Assembly: GCA_019114225.1 (NCBI GenBank)
Contig: DXFW01000035.1
Location: 1 to 64,000, forward strand
From: Candidatus Allofournierella pullicola
GTDB lineage: Bacteria > Bacillota > Clostridia > Oscillospirales > Ruminococcaceae
Direction: 5' to 3'
Length of the DNA stretch: 64,000 bases
In this document: positions 1-8,436 of the stretch, piece after piece
How positions within the stretch are numbered: the stretch's first letter is position 1
Layout of the letters: each line of letters opens with the position of its first letter
Program-made: the position numbers and the translations under genes
Notes under the pieces: model-generated
Told to the model about the DNA's origin: nothing
Databases searched by the model: none
What the model saw: only the letters and a program-made list of their open reading frames with translations

Positions 1-67
1 CTCCCTTTGCTTGCTTGTGCAGTTGGCAGACCGCACTCCCAGTATAGCAAAGGGAGTTTTTCTTTTT
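1..67 (+). terminator. Long-stem terminator at the left edge
   Basis: An 11-bp perfect inverted repeat (1-11 CTCCCTTTGCT with 46-56) is followed by a T-rich tail at 57-67. It reads as an intrinsic terminator on the plus strand, presumably for a gene left of the window. The 34-base loop is long, so it could also be the 3' half of a leader RNA. Confidence 0.6.
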
Positions 68-94
68 CCATTATCGACATTAGTCTTCTTTTGA

Positions 95-119
95 ACCACT
101 CGCCTAGCGAGTGGTTTTC
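95..119. terminator. Short hairpin with T-tail
   Basis: A nine-base arm at 95-103 (ACCACTCGC) pairs perfectly with 107-115, with a three-base loop and a TTTT run after it. It may be a second terminator or the terminal hairpin of a small repeated element. No coding sequence lies next to it. Confidence 0.4.
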
Positions 120-126
120 GGTATAC

Positions 127-153
127 AAAAAGGCCGCGCTTTTTTGCGCGGCC
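127..153 (-). terminator. Terminator of the small basic-protein gene
   Basis: The arms GGCCGCGC (132-139) and GCGCGGCC (146-153) enclose a six-base loop. On the minus strand the stem is followed by a T-run (complement of 127-131). It lies 20 bases past the stop of the minus-strand gene at 174-365. Confidence 0.7.
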
Positions 154-173
154 CTGCGGGGACTGGTGCCCGT

Positions 174-365
174 TCAGCGGTAATAGCGGCCGATGGCTTT
201 GTCCAGGTCCAGCACGGCCTGCTGGGCGCCCCGGCCCACCTTCTTTGCCATCTTTTTCACCTTGCGGCTGTTTTTGGCGGCGGCCATGCCTGCCGCGGTC
301 ATCGCGGCGGTGGCGGCCAGCCCGCCGGCCACCATCATGGTGGTGCGGGTGGTGTGCTTGTTCAT
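174..365 (-). CDS. Small basic membrane-associated protein, unknown function
   Basis: This encodes 63 residues starting MNKHTTRTTMMVAGG. A hydrophobic alanine/methionine/glycine stretch (about residues 9-27) is followed by a strongly basic tail (KNSRKVKKMAKKVGRGAQQ). The layout is one short membrane segment with a positively charged side. I chose the ATG at 365 because the minus strand carries AGGAGG about ten bases upstream; a longer in-frame reading to 452 has no such site. I do not recognise the family. A terminator follows immediately, so it is probably a single-gene transcript. It could be a small envelope protein. Confidence 0.55.
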   Translation of the reverse strand: MNKHTTRTTMMVAGGLAATAAMTAAGMAAAKNSRKVKKMAKKVGRGAQQAVLDLDKAIGRYYR

Positions 366-548
366 CCCTTGTGCCCCTCCTTTTTTGGTCTGCGCGGCCC
401 GGCGTTTTCTCCGGGTCCCGGTGATAGTATTCCCAGCAAAATGTTCCCCCATACGTCTTTTTTTGACCCCCCGTTTGTGCTACAATAGGGTGACAATGAT
501 TCTATTTGATTGGTACGGGCATGGCCCGTGCCGGGAGGAGTGACCTTT

Positions 549-1373
549 TTGCATCTTCAAGCTCCGAAAACCGTTTTGTGTATCCACGATCTGTCCGGCC
601 TGGGCCGCTGCAGCCTGTCGGTGATCGTTCCTGTGCTGGCCGCCATGGGCTGCCAGCCTGTGGCTCTGCCCACAGCCATTTTTTCCACCCACACCGGCGG
701 GCTGGGCCAGCCGGCGGTGCAGCTGTGCCAGGGGTACGGCGAGGCCGCCCTGGAGCACTACCGCTCCCTGGGCGTTTCGTTTGATTGCATTTACACCGGG
801 TATCTTGCCAGCGAGGAGGACCAGCACCTGGCCGCCAAGGCCTTCTATCTCTGGCCCCAGGCCCTCAAGGTGGTGGACCCGGTGATGGCCGACCACGGCC
901 GTTTCTATGCCGGCATGGAGGACAAGCTCTCCGGCATGCAGGCTCTGTGCCGCTCGGCAGACCTGATCCTGCCCAACCTCACCGAAGCGAGCCTTCTCTT
1001 GGGCCGCCCCATGCCCGATGGCGAACTGAGCGACGAGGAGGCGCTGGAACTGGCCGGCAGCCTCACCGCGCTGTGCCCCCAGGCGGTGGTGACCGGCATT
1101 CCCATGGGGCGTTATCTCTCCTGCGCCGGGGCCGGACGCAACAGTTTTGTGGTGCGCCGGCTGAAGCTGGAGCGCAGCTACCCCGGCACCGGCGACATGT
1201 TTGCCGCGGTGCTCACCGGCGCGCTGCTGCGGGGCAACGCCCTTTCCGCCGCCACCGACGCCGCCGCGGGCTTTGTGGCGGATTCCATCGCCGCCACCGA
1301 CCCGGAGGCCCCCACCGCTCTGGGCGTGTGGTTCGAGCCGCTGCTGGGCCGGCTGGCCCCCCGGGAGGGCTGA
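549..1373 (+). CDS. Pyridoxamine/pyridoxal kinase (PfkB/ribokinase-like fold)
   Basis: About 274 residues, the usual length for PdxY/PdxK-type kinases, which phosphorylate pyridoxal, pyridoxamine or pyridoxine with ATP in cofactor B6 salvage. Visible hallmarks are the N-terminal IHDLSGLGRCSLS, the DPVMAD segment near residue 108, LPNLTEA near residue 142, and the C-terminal anion-hole motif PGTGDMFAAVLTGALL containing the catalytic Asp. I start it at TTG 549, because GGAGGAG at 534-540 sits eight bases upstream and the protein then begins where family members do. The upstream TTG at 510 has no ribosome site. The stop is three bases before trmL, so the two are co-transcribed. Confidence 0.85.
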   Translation: MHLQAPKTVLCIHDLSGLGRCSLSVIVPVLAAMGCQPVALPTAIFSTHTGGLGQPAVQLCQGYGEAALEHYRSLGVSFDCIYTGYLASEEDQHLAAKAFYLWPQALKVVDPVMADHGRFYAGMEDKLSGMQALCRSADLILPNLTEASLLLGRPMPDGELSDEEALELAGSLTALCPQAVVTGIPMGRYLSCAGAGRNSFVVRRLKLERSYPGTGDMFAAVLTGALLRGNALSAATDAAAGFVADSIAATDPEAPTALGVWFEPLLGRLAPREG

Positions 1374-1376
1374 GCC

Positions 1377-1874
1377 ATGCCCACTGTGAACATCGTGCTG
1401 GTGGAGCCTCAGATCCCCGAGAACACCGGCAACATCGCCCGCACCTGCGCGGTGACCGGCGCGCGGCTGCACCTGGTGAAGCCGCTGGGATTTTCGGTGG
1501 ACGACCGTCACCTGAAGCGTGCCGGGCTTGACTACTGGCACCTGCTTGATATAACATATTATGAGGGGCTCGAGGACTTTTTTGCCCGCAACGAAGGCCC
1601 CTTTTACTATTTCACCAGCAAAGGTCCCCGCCGGCACACCGACGTGGCCTACCCCGACGGCGCCTATCTGGTCTTTGGCCGGGAGGACGCCGGGCTGCCG
1701 GAGGAGCTGCTGCACCAAAACCAGCCCTTCTGTGTGCGCCTGCCCATGCGCCGCGGCGTGCGCTGCCTGAATCTGTCCAATTCGGTGGCGGTGGGCGTTT
1801 ATGAGGTGCTGCGCCAGTGGGATTTTGCGGACCTTGAGTCCCGGGGCCAGCTGCGTGATTATCAATGGGAGTGA
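1377..1874 (+). CDS. trmL: tRNA (cytidine/uridine-2'-O)-methyltransferase TrmL
   Basis: A SPOUT-class methyltransferase of 165 residues, the normal TrmL length, which 2'-O-methylates the wobble base 34 of leucine tRNAs using S-adenosylmethionine. The family signatures are visible: the N-terminal NIVLVEPQIPENTGNIART, the central FGREDAGLPEELL, and the C-terminal RCLNLSNSVAVGVYE that forms the deep trefoil knot. It follows the kinase by three bases and precedes the DegV gene by about ten, so the three form one operon. No link in function between B6 salvage and tRNA methylation is implied by this spacing. Confidence 0.93.
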   Translation: MPTVNIVLVEPQIPENTGNIARTCAVTGARLHLVKPLGFSVDDRHLKRAGLDYWHLLDITYYEGLEDFFARNEGPFYYFTSKGPRRHTDVAYPDGAYLVFGREDAGLPEELLHQNQPFCVRLPMRRGVRCLNLSNSVAVGVYEVLRQWDFADLESRGQLRDYQWE

Positions 1875-1884
1875 GAGAGTACCT

Positions 1885-2760
1885 ATGCGAAAGATCGCCA
1901 TTCTGACCGATTCCGCCTGCGACATCCCCCCCGAACTGGAAAAACAGTACGACATTGACATCCTGCCCTTTGTCATCACGCTGGACGGCGTGAGCTATGT
2001 GGAGCGCCGGGACTTTGGTTTCGACGAGTTTTATCAAATGCTGCGCAGCGCCCAGGGCGTGCCCAGCACCGCTCAGGTCACTGCCATCCAGTTCTGCGAG
2101 CAGTATTGCAAGTATGTGGACGAAGGCTACACCGACGTGGTGCACGTGACCATCAACTCCACCGGCAGCGGCACCCACGACGCGGCCATTCTGGCGCAGA
2201 ACATGCTGCGGGAGGAGCGCCCTGACCACAAGCTGAACATCCGCCTGATCGACAGCCACACCTATTCCTATGTGTACGGCGCACCGGTAGTGCAGGCGGC
2301 CCGCCGCCTGCGCAACGGGGCCGAGGTGGGCTATGTGTGCGCCGAACTGGAGGCCGCCTTTGCCCGGCAGGAAATCATTCTCTCCGCCTTCAGCCTCAAA
2401 CAGATGAAAAAGAGCGGCCGTATCAGCGCGGCGGCGGCCTTTGCCGGCGAGCTGCTGGGCCTGCGGCCCATCATCAGCCTCATCGACGGGGTGACCAAAG
2501 TGGAGGACAAGGTGCGCGGCGACGCGGCCGTGCCCGCCGCCATGATCAAGCAGGTGCGCAAGCGGATGGACTACCCCGACGGGGACGTCCACTACATGCT
2601 GGGCTGCACCGACATCCCCAACGTGAAGGAGCTGGAAAAGCTCTGCCGCAAAGAGTTCGGCCGCGAGCCGGACGCGGTGTTCAAGCTGGGCGCCGCCGTG
2701 GCCAGCAACACCGGGCCGGACGCCATGGCCATCGTGTATCAGGGCGTGCCCCGGCGCTGA
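1885..2760 (+). CDS. DegV family fatty-acid-binding protein
   Basis: About 291 residues. The N-terminus KIAILTDSACDIPPELE is the classic DegV start. VTINSTGSGTHDAA (about residues 89-102) and FSLKQMKKSGRIS (about 168-180) match the lipid-binding pocket region. DegV/FakB proteins bind a fatty acid and present it to the kinase FakA for incorporation into phospholipid. No FakA is in the window. The ATG at 1885 gives the family-typical start; an in-frame extension to 1801 runs back into trmL and has no support. It is the last gene of the kinase-trmL-degV operon and is followed by a terminator. Confidence 0.9.
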   Translation: MRKIAILTDSACDIPPELEKQYDIDILPFVITLDGVSYVERRDFGFDEFYQMLRSAQGVPSTAQVTAIQFCEQYCKYVDEGYTDVVHVTINSTGSGTHDAAILAQNMLREERPDHKLNIRLIDSHTYSYVYGAPVVQAARRLRNGAEVGYVCAELEAAFARQEIILSAFSLKQMKKSGRISAAAAFAGELLGLRPIISLIDGVTKVEDKVRGDAAVPAAMIKQVRKRMDYPDGDVHYMLGCTDIPNVKELEKLCRKEFGREPDAVFKLGAAVASNTGPDAMAIVYQGVPRR

Positions 2761-2785
2761 GCCGCCTGTTTCTCACCGTCCTTTT

Positions 2786-2847
2786 CCGCCCGCGTGGGCC
2801 GTCTGTCGCACCATCAAGACGCACGGCTCCCCGCGGGCGGTTTTTTT
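2786..2847 (+). terminator. Terminator of the kinase-trmL-degV operon
   Basis: The outer arms CCGCCCGCG (2786-2794) and CGCGGGCGG (2832-2840) pair perfectly. Partial pairing continues inside, and seven T follow at 2841-2847. It lies 25 bases after the DegV stop. Confidence 0.8.
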
Positions 2848-2873
2848 GCCACTGACCGACGGAGGTCCTTTTT

Positions 2874-4169
2874 ATGAATCTCGAACACATTCTTTGGCTG
2901 TTCCTCTGCTTCTCCCTGCTGGGCTGGGTGATGGAGACCACCCTGGCCGCCATCCGCACCCGCCGCTATGTGGACCGCAGCGTGCTGTTCGGCCCCTGGT
3001 GCATTATCTACGGCGTTTCCGGCACGCTCATCACGGTGGGCCTTGCGGAACTGCGCTCCGGCCTGGTGTTCCTCTTCCTGGGCAGCGCCGTGCTGGCCAC
3101 GGTGGTGGAATGGCTGGCGGGCCACCTGCTGGAAAACGTGAGCCACACCCGCTGGTGGGACTATTCGAACCGCCGCTGGAACCTGGACGGCTACATCTGC
3201 CTGAGCGCCTCGGTGCTGTGGGGCCTGCTGGGCACAGTGATGGTGAAGTGGGGCAACCCGCTGCTCACCTGGCTCTATGACCTCATCCCCGCCCCCGCCC
3301 GGCAGATCGTTCTGTGGGCGCTGATCGCCCTGGTGGCGGTGGACGGCCTGGCCAGCGTGCTGACGCTGGCGGGCGTGGTACATAAGCTGCCCGCGCTGGA
3401 AAACACCAGCCGCCGGCTGGACGCTGTCAGCGCCCGCATGGGCGGCTGGATCCTCAGCCGCACCGAGCGGCGTATCCAGAAGGCCTACCCCGAAGCCAGC
3501 TTCGTGCACAAAAAGCGGGAAAAGGCCACCGTGTTCGCCGCCGGGTGCAGTTTTTCCAAGCTGTTTTTGCTGTTCTTCATCGGCGCGTTTTTGGGCGACA
3601 TCGTGGAGACCATCTTCTGCCGGGTCACCGGCGGCGTGTGGATGAGCCGAAGCAGTGTAGTGTGGGGGCCCTTCAGCCTGGTGTGGGGCCTGGCCCTGGC
3701 CCTGGCCACCCTGCTGCTCTACCGCTACAAGGACAAGCCCGCCAGCTTCCTCTTTGTGGCGGGCACCGTGCTGGGCGGCGCCTATGAATACCTGTGCAGC
3801 GTGTTCACCGAGCTGGTGTTCGGCACCGTCTTCTGGGACTACAGCAAGATCCCCTTCAACCTGGGTGGACGGATCAACCTGCTCTACTGCTTCTTCTGGG
3901 GCTTTGCCGCCGTGGCCTGGTTCCGGCTGGTCTACCCCCACTTCTCCCGCTGGATCGAAGCCATCCCCATCACGCCGGGCCGTATCCTCACCGCGGTGCT
4001 GGTGGTGTTCATGGCCGCCAACATCAGCGTGAGCGCCCTGGCCATGGGCCGCTACAGCCAGCGGGCCGAGGGCGTGCCCGCCACCGCCTCCTGGCAGGTT
4101 TGGATGGACGAGCATTACCCCGACGAGACCATGCAGCGTATCTATCCCAACGCAAAGCGCATCGACTGA
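2874..4169 (+). CDS. Membrane protein with two ABC-transporter-type-IV-like (CmpB/PF06541) domains
   Basis: A 431-residue multi-spanning membrane protein. The same module appears twice. The first begins at residue 1 with FSLLGWVMETT, then RSVLFGPWCIIYG and ENVSHTRWWDYSNRRWNLDGYICL. The second begins near residue 226 with GAFLGDIVETI, then SSVVWGPFSLVWG and VFWDYSKIPFNLGGRINL. This pattern (G-x-x-x-E, then a GP-x-x-x-x-x-G loop, then WDYS) matches the putative ABC-transporter type IV family, whose function is not established. Most family members I know carry a single module, so the tandem is noteworthy. It has its own ribosome site (GGAGG at 2861-2865) and is followed by a terminator, so it is probably a single-gene unit. 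Confidence 0.75.
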   Translation: MNLEHILWLFLCFSLLGWVMETTLAAIRTRRYVDRSVLFGPWCIIYGVSGTLITVGLAELRSGLVFLFLGSAVLATVVEWLAGHLLENVSHTRWWDYSNRRWNLDGYICLSASVLWGLLGTVMVKWGNPLLTWLYDLIPAPARQIVLWALIALVAVDGLASVLTLAGVVHKLPALENTSRRLDAVSARMGGWILSRTERRIQKAYPEASFVHKKREKATVFAAGCSFSKLFLLFFIGAFLGDIVETIFCRVTGGVWMSRSSVVWGPFSLVWGLALALATLLLYRYKDKPASFLFVAGTVLGGAYEYLCSVFTELVFGTVFWDYSKIPFNLGGRINLLYCFFWGFAAVAWFRLVYPHFSRWIEAIPITPGRILTAVLVVFMAANISVSALAMGRYSQRAEGVPATASWQVWMDEHYPDETMQRIYPNAKRID

Positions 4170-4179
4170 ACCAAACAAA

Positions 4180-4216
4180 GAAGCCCCGCGGCGTTTAGCC
4201 GGGGGGCTTCTTCTTT
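4180..4216. terminator. Bidirectional terminator
   Basis: The stem GAAGCCCC (4180-4187) pairs with GGGGCTTC (4203-4210), with an inner CGGC/GCCG extension. There is a T-rich tail on the right and an A-rich flank on the left. It separates the convergent membrane-protein gene and the proBA operon. Confidence 0.75.
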
Positions 4217-4218
4217 TG

Positions 4219-5106
4219 TTATTCGGCTGCGCTGTCCGACGCAGGCTCGGAAGCGGGCTCTGCGTCCGCAGGGGCGCTGTCGGAGGAAGAGGTGCTGTCG
4301 GTGGGCAGGCTGCCCGCGCCTTCGGCAATGGCGCTGGTGGGATCGAAGTAATCCTCATAGTCCATGTCGGTCTCGGGGGCGCTGGCGGCGGCGCTGGAGC
4401 TGGGCTTCATCTCGCTGACTTCCAGCGCGGTGAGATAGTAGGTGCGGTCCACCTTCTCAAACACATAGTCCATATACTTGGTGGGCTCGGTGGGGGCGGA
4501 GAGGCTGAAGTCGCCGTTCAGGCCGGGGGCGGGCACATAGCCCACCGTCACATACAGCTTGCCGCTCTTCTTGTCCAGGTCCACCACCTTGGGGGTGTAC
4601 ATGCCCACCTGGCCGGTGACCGGGATGAGGTAGCACTGTTTCTCCTCGTCGTACTCGAAGGTCATGTCGCCGCCCACGTTGTTGAAGGTCTCGTGGGTGA
4701 GCTCATAGTCCGGCCCGAAGAGGGCGGCCGCCGCGGCGTCCACCTCCACGGCGGGCAGCAGCAGGCTGTCGCTGTTGGGGTCGCGCTCGTAGGAATCCAG
4801 CCCGGTGGCACTGGCCTGGGCGGTGGACACGGCGGCCCAGATGGACGCTTCTTTGAAGAGGGCCGGGTCGGCCTGGTCCAGGCTTTCAAAGGGCAGCGGG
4901 TCCAGCATGACCAGCGCCTGCAGCCGCTGCTCGTATTCCAGCTTCTCGTCGGTGTCGTCAAAGAGCACCGCCACGCCGTTCACCGCCGTGGCGATGACGG
5001 TGAAGCCGCCGATGAGCACCAGAACGCAGATGGCAAGGCCCAGCCACTGGCGGGTGCGCCGGCGTTTGTGACGCTCGTGTTCCTGTTGGGAAATGGTGTT
5101 TGCCAT
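4219..5106 (-). CDS. Membrane-anchored extracytoplasmic protein, unknown function
   Basis: A 295-residue protein with a basic cytoplasmic N-terminus (HERHKRRRTRQ), one membrane anchor (about residues 20-45, WLGLAICVLVLIGGFTVIA) and an outside domain. The C-terminal 60 residues are a low-complexity Ser/Ala/Pro/Asp/Glu tail that looks like an unstructured, acidic segment. I recognise no named domain. It is the third gene of the proB-proA transcript, starting 33 bases after proA. That placement does not by itself suggest a role in proline synthesis. It could be an envelope stress or wall-associated protein. Confidence 0.6.
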   Translation of the reverse strand: MANTISQQEHERHKRRRTRQWLGLAICVLVLIGGFTVIATAVNGVAVLFDDTDEKLEYEQRLQALVMLDPLPFESLDQADPALFKEASIWAAVSTAQASATGLDSYERDPNSDSLLLPAVEVDAAAAALFGPDYELTHETFNNVGGDMTFEYDEEKQCYLIPVTGQVGMYTPKVVDLDKKSGKLYVTVGYVPAPGLNGDFSLSAPTEPTKYMDYVFEKVDRTYYLTALEVSEMKPSSSAAASAPETDMDYEDYFDPTSAIAEGAGSLPTDSTSSSDSAPADAEPASEPASDSAAE

Positions 5107-5139
5107 GGGTTTTCTGTCCCCTCCTTGCTTGGGATTCGG

Positions 5140-6396
5140 TCAGCGGATCTGGCCGCTGCCCAGAATGATGTATTTGTAGCTTGTGAGCTGTTCCAGGCCC
5201 ATGGGGCCGCGGGCGTGGAGTTTCTGGGTGGAGATCCCCATCTCGCACCCCAGGCCGAACTCACCGCCGTCGGTGAACCGGGTGGAAGCGTTCACATACA
5301 CCGCCGCGCTGTCCACCCGGCGGGTGAAGGCCGCGGCCGCCGCCTCATCGGCGGTGACGATGGCCTCGCTGTGTCCGGTGGAGTGGCGGGCGATGTGGTC
5401 GGTGGCAGCCTCAAGGCTGTCCACCACCGCCACCGCCAGGATGTAGTCCAGAAACTCGGTGTCGAAGTCCTCCGCGCCGGCAGGGGTGCCGGGAATGAGG
5501 GCCGCGGCGGCTTCGTCCAGTCGCAGCTGCACCGGAACCAGACCCTGTTCCGCCCGCTTTGTCACCAGCCGGTGGTAAAGCCGGGGCAGAAACTCCGGGG
5601 CCGCGTCCTTGTGCACCAGGCACACCTCGGCGGCGTTGCACACCGAGGGGCGGCTGGTCTTGGCGTTTTCCAGAATGTCCAGCGCCATGGTCAGGTCCGC
5701 GGCTTTGTCCACATAGATGTGGCAGATACCGGTGCCGGTCTGGATGACGGGCACGGCGGCGTTTTCCACGCAGGCGCGGATGAGCCCCGCGCCGCCCCGG
5801 GGGATGAGCAGGTCCACAAGGCCGGTGGCCCGCATGAGCTCGGTGGCGGAGGCACGGCTGGTGTCTTGCACCAGAGCCACCAGTTCCGGGGGCAGGCCCA
5901 CATCCTGAAGGCCCAGCTTGAGGGCGTTCACAATGGCGTTGTTGGAGCGGAAAGCCTCCTTGCCGCCCCGCAGCACGCAGGCGCTGCCGCTCTTGAGGGC
6001 CAGGGCCGCCGCGTCGCTGGTGACGTTGGGCCGGCTCTCGTAGATGATGGCGATGAGGCCCATGGGCACGCTCACCTGCCGGATGACCAGGCCGTTGGGG
6101 CGGGTCACTTCGCTCAGGACCCGGTCCAGCGGGTCGGGCAGGTCAGCCACGGCTTCCACGCCGGCGGCCATGGCCTCCACCCGGGCCTCGTCCAGCCGCA
6201 GGCGGTCCAGCATGACCGGGGCCACGGTGGCTTTTGCGGCTTCCAGGTCCTGGGCGTTGGCTGCCAGGATGGCGGCGCACTGGCCGCGCAGGCGGGCCGC
6301 CATGGCCCGCAGCGCCGCGCTGCGCTCCTGGCCGCTGGCAAGGGCCAGCGCGCCCATGGAAGCGCGGGCGGAAAGAAGAAGTTCACGGGTGGTCAT
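5140..6396 (-). CDS. proA: Gamma-glutamyl phosphate reductase
   Basis: A 418-residue aldehyde-dehydrogenase-fold enzyme that reduces gamma-glutamyl phosphate with NADPH to glutamate semialdehyde, step two of proline synthesis. Visible family blocks are [16 protein letters not shown] (about residues 112-127), [14 protein letters not shown], the catalytic-cysteine region [17 protein letters not shown] (about 240-256), and the C-terminal [23 protein letters not shown] region. Length is normal. Its ATG overlaps the proB stop by four bases (ATGA), which indicates translational coupling. Confidence 0.97.
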   Translation of the reverse strand: MTTRELLLSARASMGALALASGQERSAALRAMAARLRGQCAAILAANAQDLEAAKATVAPVMLDRLRLDEARVEAMAAGVEAVADLPDPLDRVLSEVTRPNGLVIRQVSVPMGLIAIIYESRPNVTSDAAALALKSGSACVLRGGKEAFRSNNAIVNALKLGLQDVGLPPELVALVQDTSRASATELMRATGLVDLLIPRGGAGLIRACVENAAVPVIQTGTGICHIYVDKAADLTMALDILENAKTSRPSVCNAAEVCLVHKDAAPEFLPRLYHRLVTKRAEQGLVPVQLRLDEAAAALIPGTPAGAEDFDTEFLDYILAVAVVDSLEAATDHIARHSTGHSEAIVTADEAAAAAFTRRVDSAAVYVNASTRFTDGGEFGLGCEMGISTQKLHARGPMGLEQLTSYKYIILGSGQIR

Positions 6397-7172
6397 TGGG
6401 CGGCCTCCTTTTGGGCCAGGAAGCGGGTGCCCGCTTCGCCCCCTTCAAAGACAGTATACAGCACCGACGGGTCGCGGCCGTTGGCGATGACCATGTCCGC
6501 CCCCGCCTCGGTGACGATTTTGCCCGCCCGGAGTTTCGTGGCCATGCCGCCGGTGCCCAGGCTGCTGCCGGCCCCGCCCGCCAGGGCGCAGACCTCCGGA
6601 GTGATGGCCTCCACCCGGCGCAGCAGCTGCGCGTCGGGATGGGTGTGGGGGTCGGCGGTGTAGAGGCCGTCGATGTCGCTCAAAATCACCAGCAGCTCCG
6701 CCTCCAGGCTGCGGCACAGCCGGGCGGCCAGGGTGTCGTTGTCGCCCACCGCGATCTCGGCGGTGCTGACGGTGTCGTTCTCGTTCACGATGGGCAGCGC
6801 GTCCATCTCCAGCAGGCGGGCCAGCGTGTTGTGCAGGTTTTCGCTGCGCTCCGGGTCGGCCAAGTCCTCGCTGGTGATGAGGATCTGGGCCACGGTGTGA
6901 TTGTATTCGGAAAAGAGTTTGTCGTAGGTGTACATCAGTTCGCACTGACCCACGGCGGCGGCGGCCTGCTTGGTGGGCATGTCCGCCGGGCGGCCGGGCA
7001 TGCCCAGTTTGCCCACGCCCATGCCGATGGCGCCCGAGGACACCAGAATGATCTGGTGGCCGGCGTTCTTCAGATCGCTGAGCACCTTGCACAGCCCCTC
7101 GATACGGCGGATGTTCAGCCGCCCGGTGGCATGGGCCAGTGTTGAAGTGCCCACTTTGACCACAGCTTTCAT
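6393..7172 (-). CDS. proB: Glutamate 5-kinase (short form)
   Basis: About 259 residues of amino-acid-kinase fold, catalysing ATP-dependent phosphorylation of glutamate, the first and feedback-controlled step of proline synthesis. Motifs are [11 protein letters not shown] at the N-terminus, [14 protein letters not shown] near residue 45, [20 protein letters not shown] near 133, and [13 protein letters not shown] near 163. It ends soon after [13 protein letters not shown] and so lacks the C-terminal PUA domain of the roughly 370-residue E. coli enzyme. The ATG at 7172 has GAGGAG about nine bases upstream; a longer reading to 7349 crosses the promoter region and is unsupported. It opens the proB-proA operon. 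Confidence 0.96.
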   Translation of the reverse strand: MKAVVKVGTSTLAHATGRLNIRRIEGLCKVLSDLKNAGHQIILVSSGAIGMGVGKLGMPGRPADMPTKQAAAAVGQCELMYTYDKLFSEYNHTVAQILITSEDLADPERSENLHNTLARLLEMDALPIVNENDTVSTAEIAVGDNDTLAARLCRSLEAELLVILSDIDGLYTADPHTHPDAQLLRRVEAITPEVCALAGGAGSSLGTGGMATKLRAGKIVTEAGADMVIANGRDPSVLYTVFEGGEAGTRFLAQKEAAQ

Positions 7173-7208
7173 TCTGTCATCTCCTCTTCGCATTCGGATA
7201 CAGATTAA

Positions 7209-7237
7209 AGTATAGCATAAACCGCCCCGCAACACAA
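7209..7237 (-). promoter_or_regulatory. Promoter of proBA
   Basis: On the minus strand, TTGTGT (7232-7237) and TATACT (7209-7214) are separated by 17 bases. They lie about 37 bases upstream of the proB ATG. Confidence 0.55.
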
Positions 7238-7248
7238 ACGCCGAAGCG

Positions 7249-7276
7249 TGGACTTTTTGTGAAATAATGGTATAAT
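7249..7276 (+). promoter_or_regulatory. Promoter of the threonine aldolase gene
   Basis: A consensus TATAAT at 7271-7276 is preceded by the extended-minus-10 TG at 7268-7269. A partial minus-35, TGGACT, lies at 7249-7254. It is back to back with the proBA promoter. Confidence 0.6.
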
Positions 7277-7332
7277 TTTTCCAGAGAACGCCGGGCCGGC
7301 CGACCGGCCCGCGGGAAACGAGGTAAATAACG

Positions 7333-8376
7333 ATGTACCGATTCACCAACGATTACAGCGAAGGCGCCCATCCTTCCATCCTGGAGGCCATGGCCGCCAC
7401 CAATCTGGAGGGCAATTTCGGCTACGGCTGCGACCCCCACTGCGAGAATGCCGCCGCCCTCATCCGCAAAAAAATTGCCCGGCCGGACGCGGACGTCCAC
7501 TTCTTTGTGGGCGGCACCCAGACCAACGCCACCTGCATTTGCGCTTTTCTGCGCCCCCACGAGGCGGCCATCGCGGCCCACAGCGGCCACATCTGCGTGC
7601 ATGAGACCGGCGCGGTGGAGGCCACCGGTCACAAATGCATTGCCATGCCCGCCGCGCCCGGCGGCAAGCTGACCCCGGAACTGGTGCGCCAGGCGGTGGC
7701 CGCCCACCCGGACGAGCACATGGTGAAACCCCGCCTTGTGTACGTGAGCAACACCACCGAGGTGGGCGGCGTGTACACCACCGAGGAGCTGAAGGCACTG
7801 CGGGCGGTGTGCGACGAGCTGGGCCTGCTGCTCTATCTGGACGGCGCGCGCCTTGCCAGCGCCCTGGCCTGCGGCGGGGCCTCTCTGGAAGATCTGGGCG
7901 CTCTGTGCGACGCCTTCTACATCGGCGGCACCAAGAACGGCGCGCTGTTCGGCGAGGCGGTTTGCATTATGAACCCGGCCCTGAAGCCCGACTTCCGCTA
8001 CATCCTCAAACAGCACGGCGGCATGCTGGCCAAAGGCTGGCTGCTGGGGGTGCAGTTTGAGCAGCTCATGCAAAACGGTCTTTTTGAGCAGCTGGGTGAG
8101 CATTCCACCCGGCTGGCCCGTCAGCTGGCGGAGGGCCTCAAGGACCTGGGCGTGGAGTTCATGTTCGAGAGCCCCTCCAACCAGATCTTCCCCATCCTGC
8201 CGGACGAGGTGCTGAAAAAGCTGGAAGGAGCCTTCCACTGGGAAGTGAACGCCGAACTGGAGGGCGGCCGCAGCTGTGTGCGCCTTGTTTGCAGCTGGGC
8301 CACCGAGGAAGCGGCGGTCACCGCCTTCCTGCTGGCGGTGGAAGGGGCGCTGAAGGACTGCCCCGCCTGCATGTAA
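7333..8376 (+). CDS. Low-specificity L-threonine aldolase (PLP-dependent beta-eliminating lyase family)
   Basis: A 347-residue fold-type I PLP enzyme that cleaves L-threonine or allo-threonine to glycine and acetaldehyde. Seen in order: FTNDYSEGAHPSILEA at the N-terminus, FVGGTQTNATCI (about residues 58-69, cofactor phosphate loop), HETGAVEATGHK, YLDGARLASAL (about 170-180, with the Asp that contacts the pyridine nitrogen), and the Schiff-base lysine in YIGGTKNGALFGEA (about residue 201). Length is normal. It is divergent from proB and followed by a strong terminator, so it is a single-gene unit. A related bacterial tyrosine/alanine-type lyase activity cannot be excluded. Confidence 0.9.
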   Translation: MYRFTNDYSEGAHPSILEAMAATNLEGNFGYGCDPHCENAAALIRKKIARPDADVHFFVGGTQTNATCICAFLRPHEAAIAAHSGHICVHETGAVEATGHKCIAMPAAPGGKLTPELVRQAVAAHPDEHMVKPRLVYVSNTTEVGGVYTTEELKALRAVCDELGLLLYLDGARLASALACGGASLEDLGALCDAFYIGGTKNGALFGEAVCIMNPALKPDFRYILKQHGGMLAKGWLLGVQFEQLMQNGLFEQLGEHSTRLARQLAEGLKDLGVEFMFESPSNQIFPILPDEVLKKLEGAFHWEVNAELEGGRSCVRLVCSWATEEAAVTAFLLAVEGALKDCPACM

Positions 8377-8395
8377 AACCAGAGAAACCGAAAGA

Positions 8396-8433
8396 GCGGC
8401 CCGCCTGCAAGCTTGCAGGCGGGCCGCCTTTTT
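8396..8433. terminator. Strong palindromic terminator between convergent genes
   Basis: The sequence from 8396 to 8427 is a 15-bp near-perfect palindrome (arms beginning GCGGCCCGCC) with a five-T tail at 8429-8433. It separates the aldolase gene from the lipoprotein operon. Confidence 0.85.
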
Positions 8434-8436
8434 CGG

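Noticed and set aside
463-486. Promoter TTGACC/TACAAT before the kinase gene
   Set aside because: The spacing is 12 bases, too short for a normal sigma-A promoter. TACAAT alone is not enough.
510-548. Upstream TTG start for the kinase at 510
   Set aside because: There is no ribosome site before it, and the strong GGAGGAG lies between it and the TTG at 549.
480-1979. 499-codon minus-strand open frame opposite the kinase and trmL
   Set aside because: The plus strand carries two well-defined enzymes here; the antisense translation has no family features.
4216-6663. 815-codon plus-strand open frame opposite proA
   Set aside because: It is antisense to proA and its neighbour, both with full conserved motifs.
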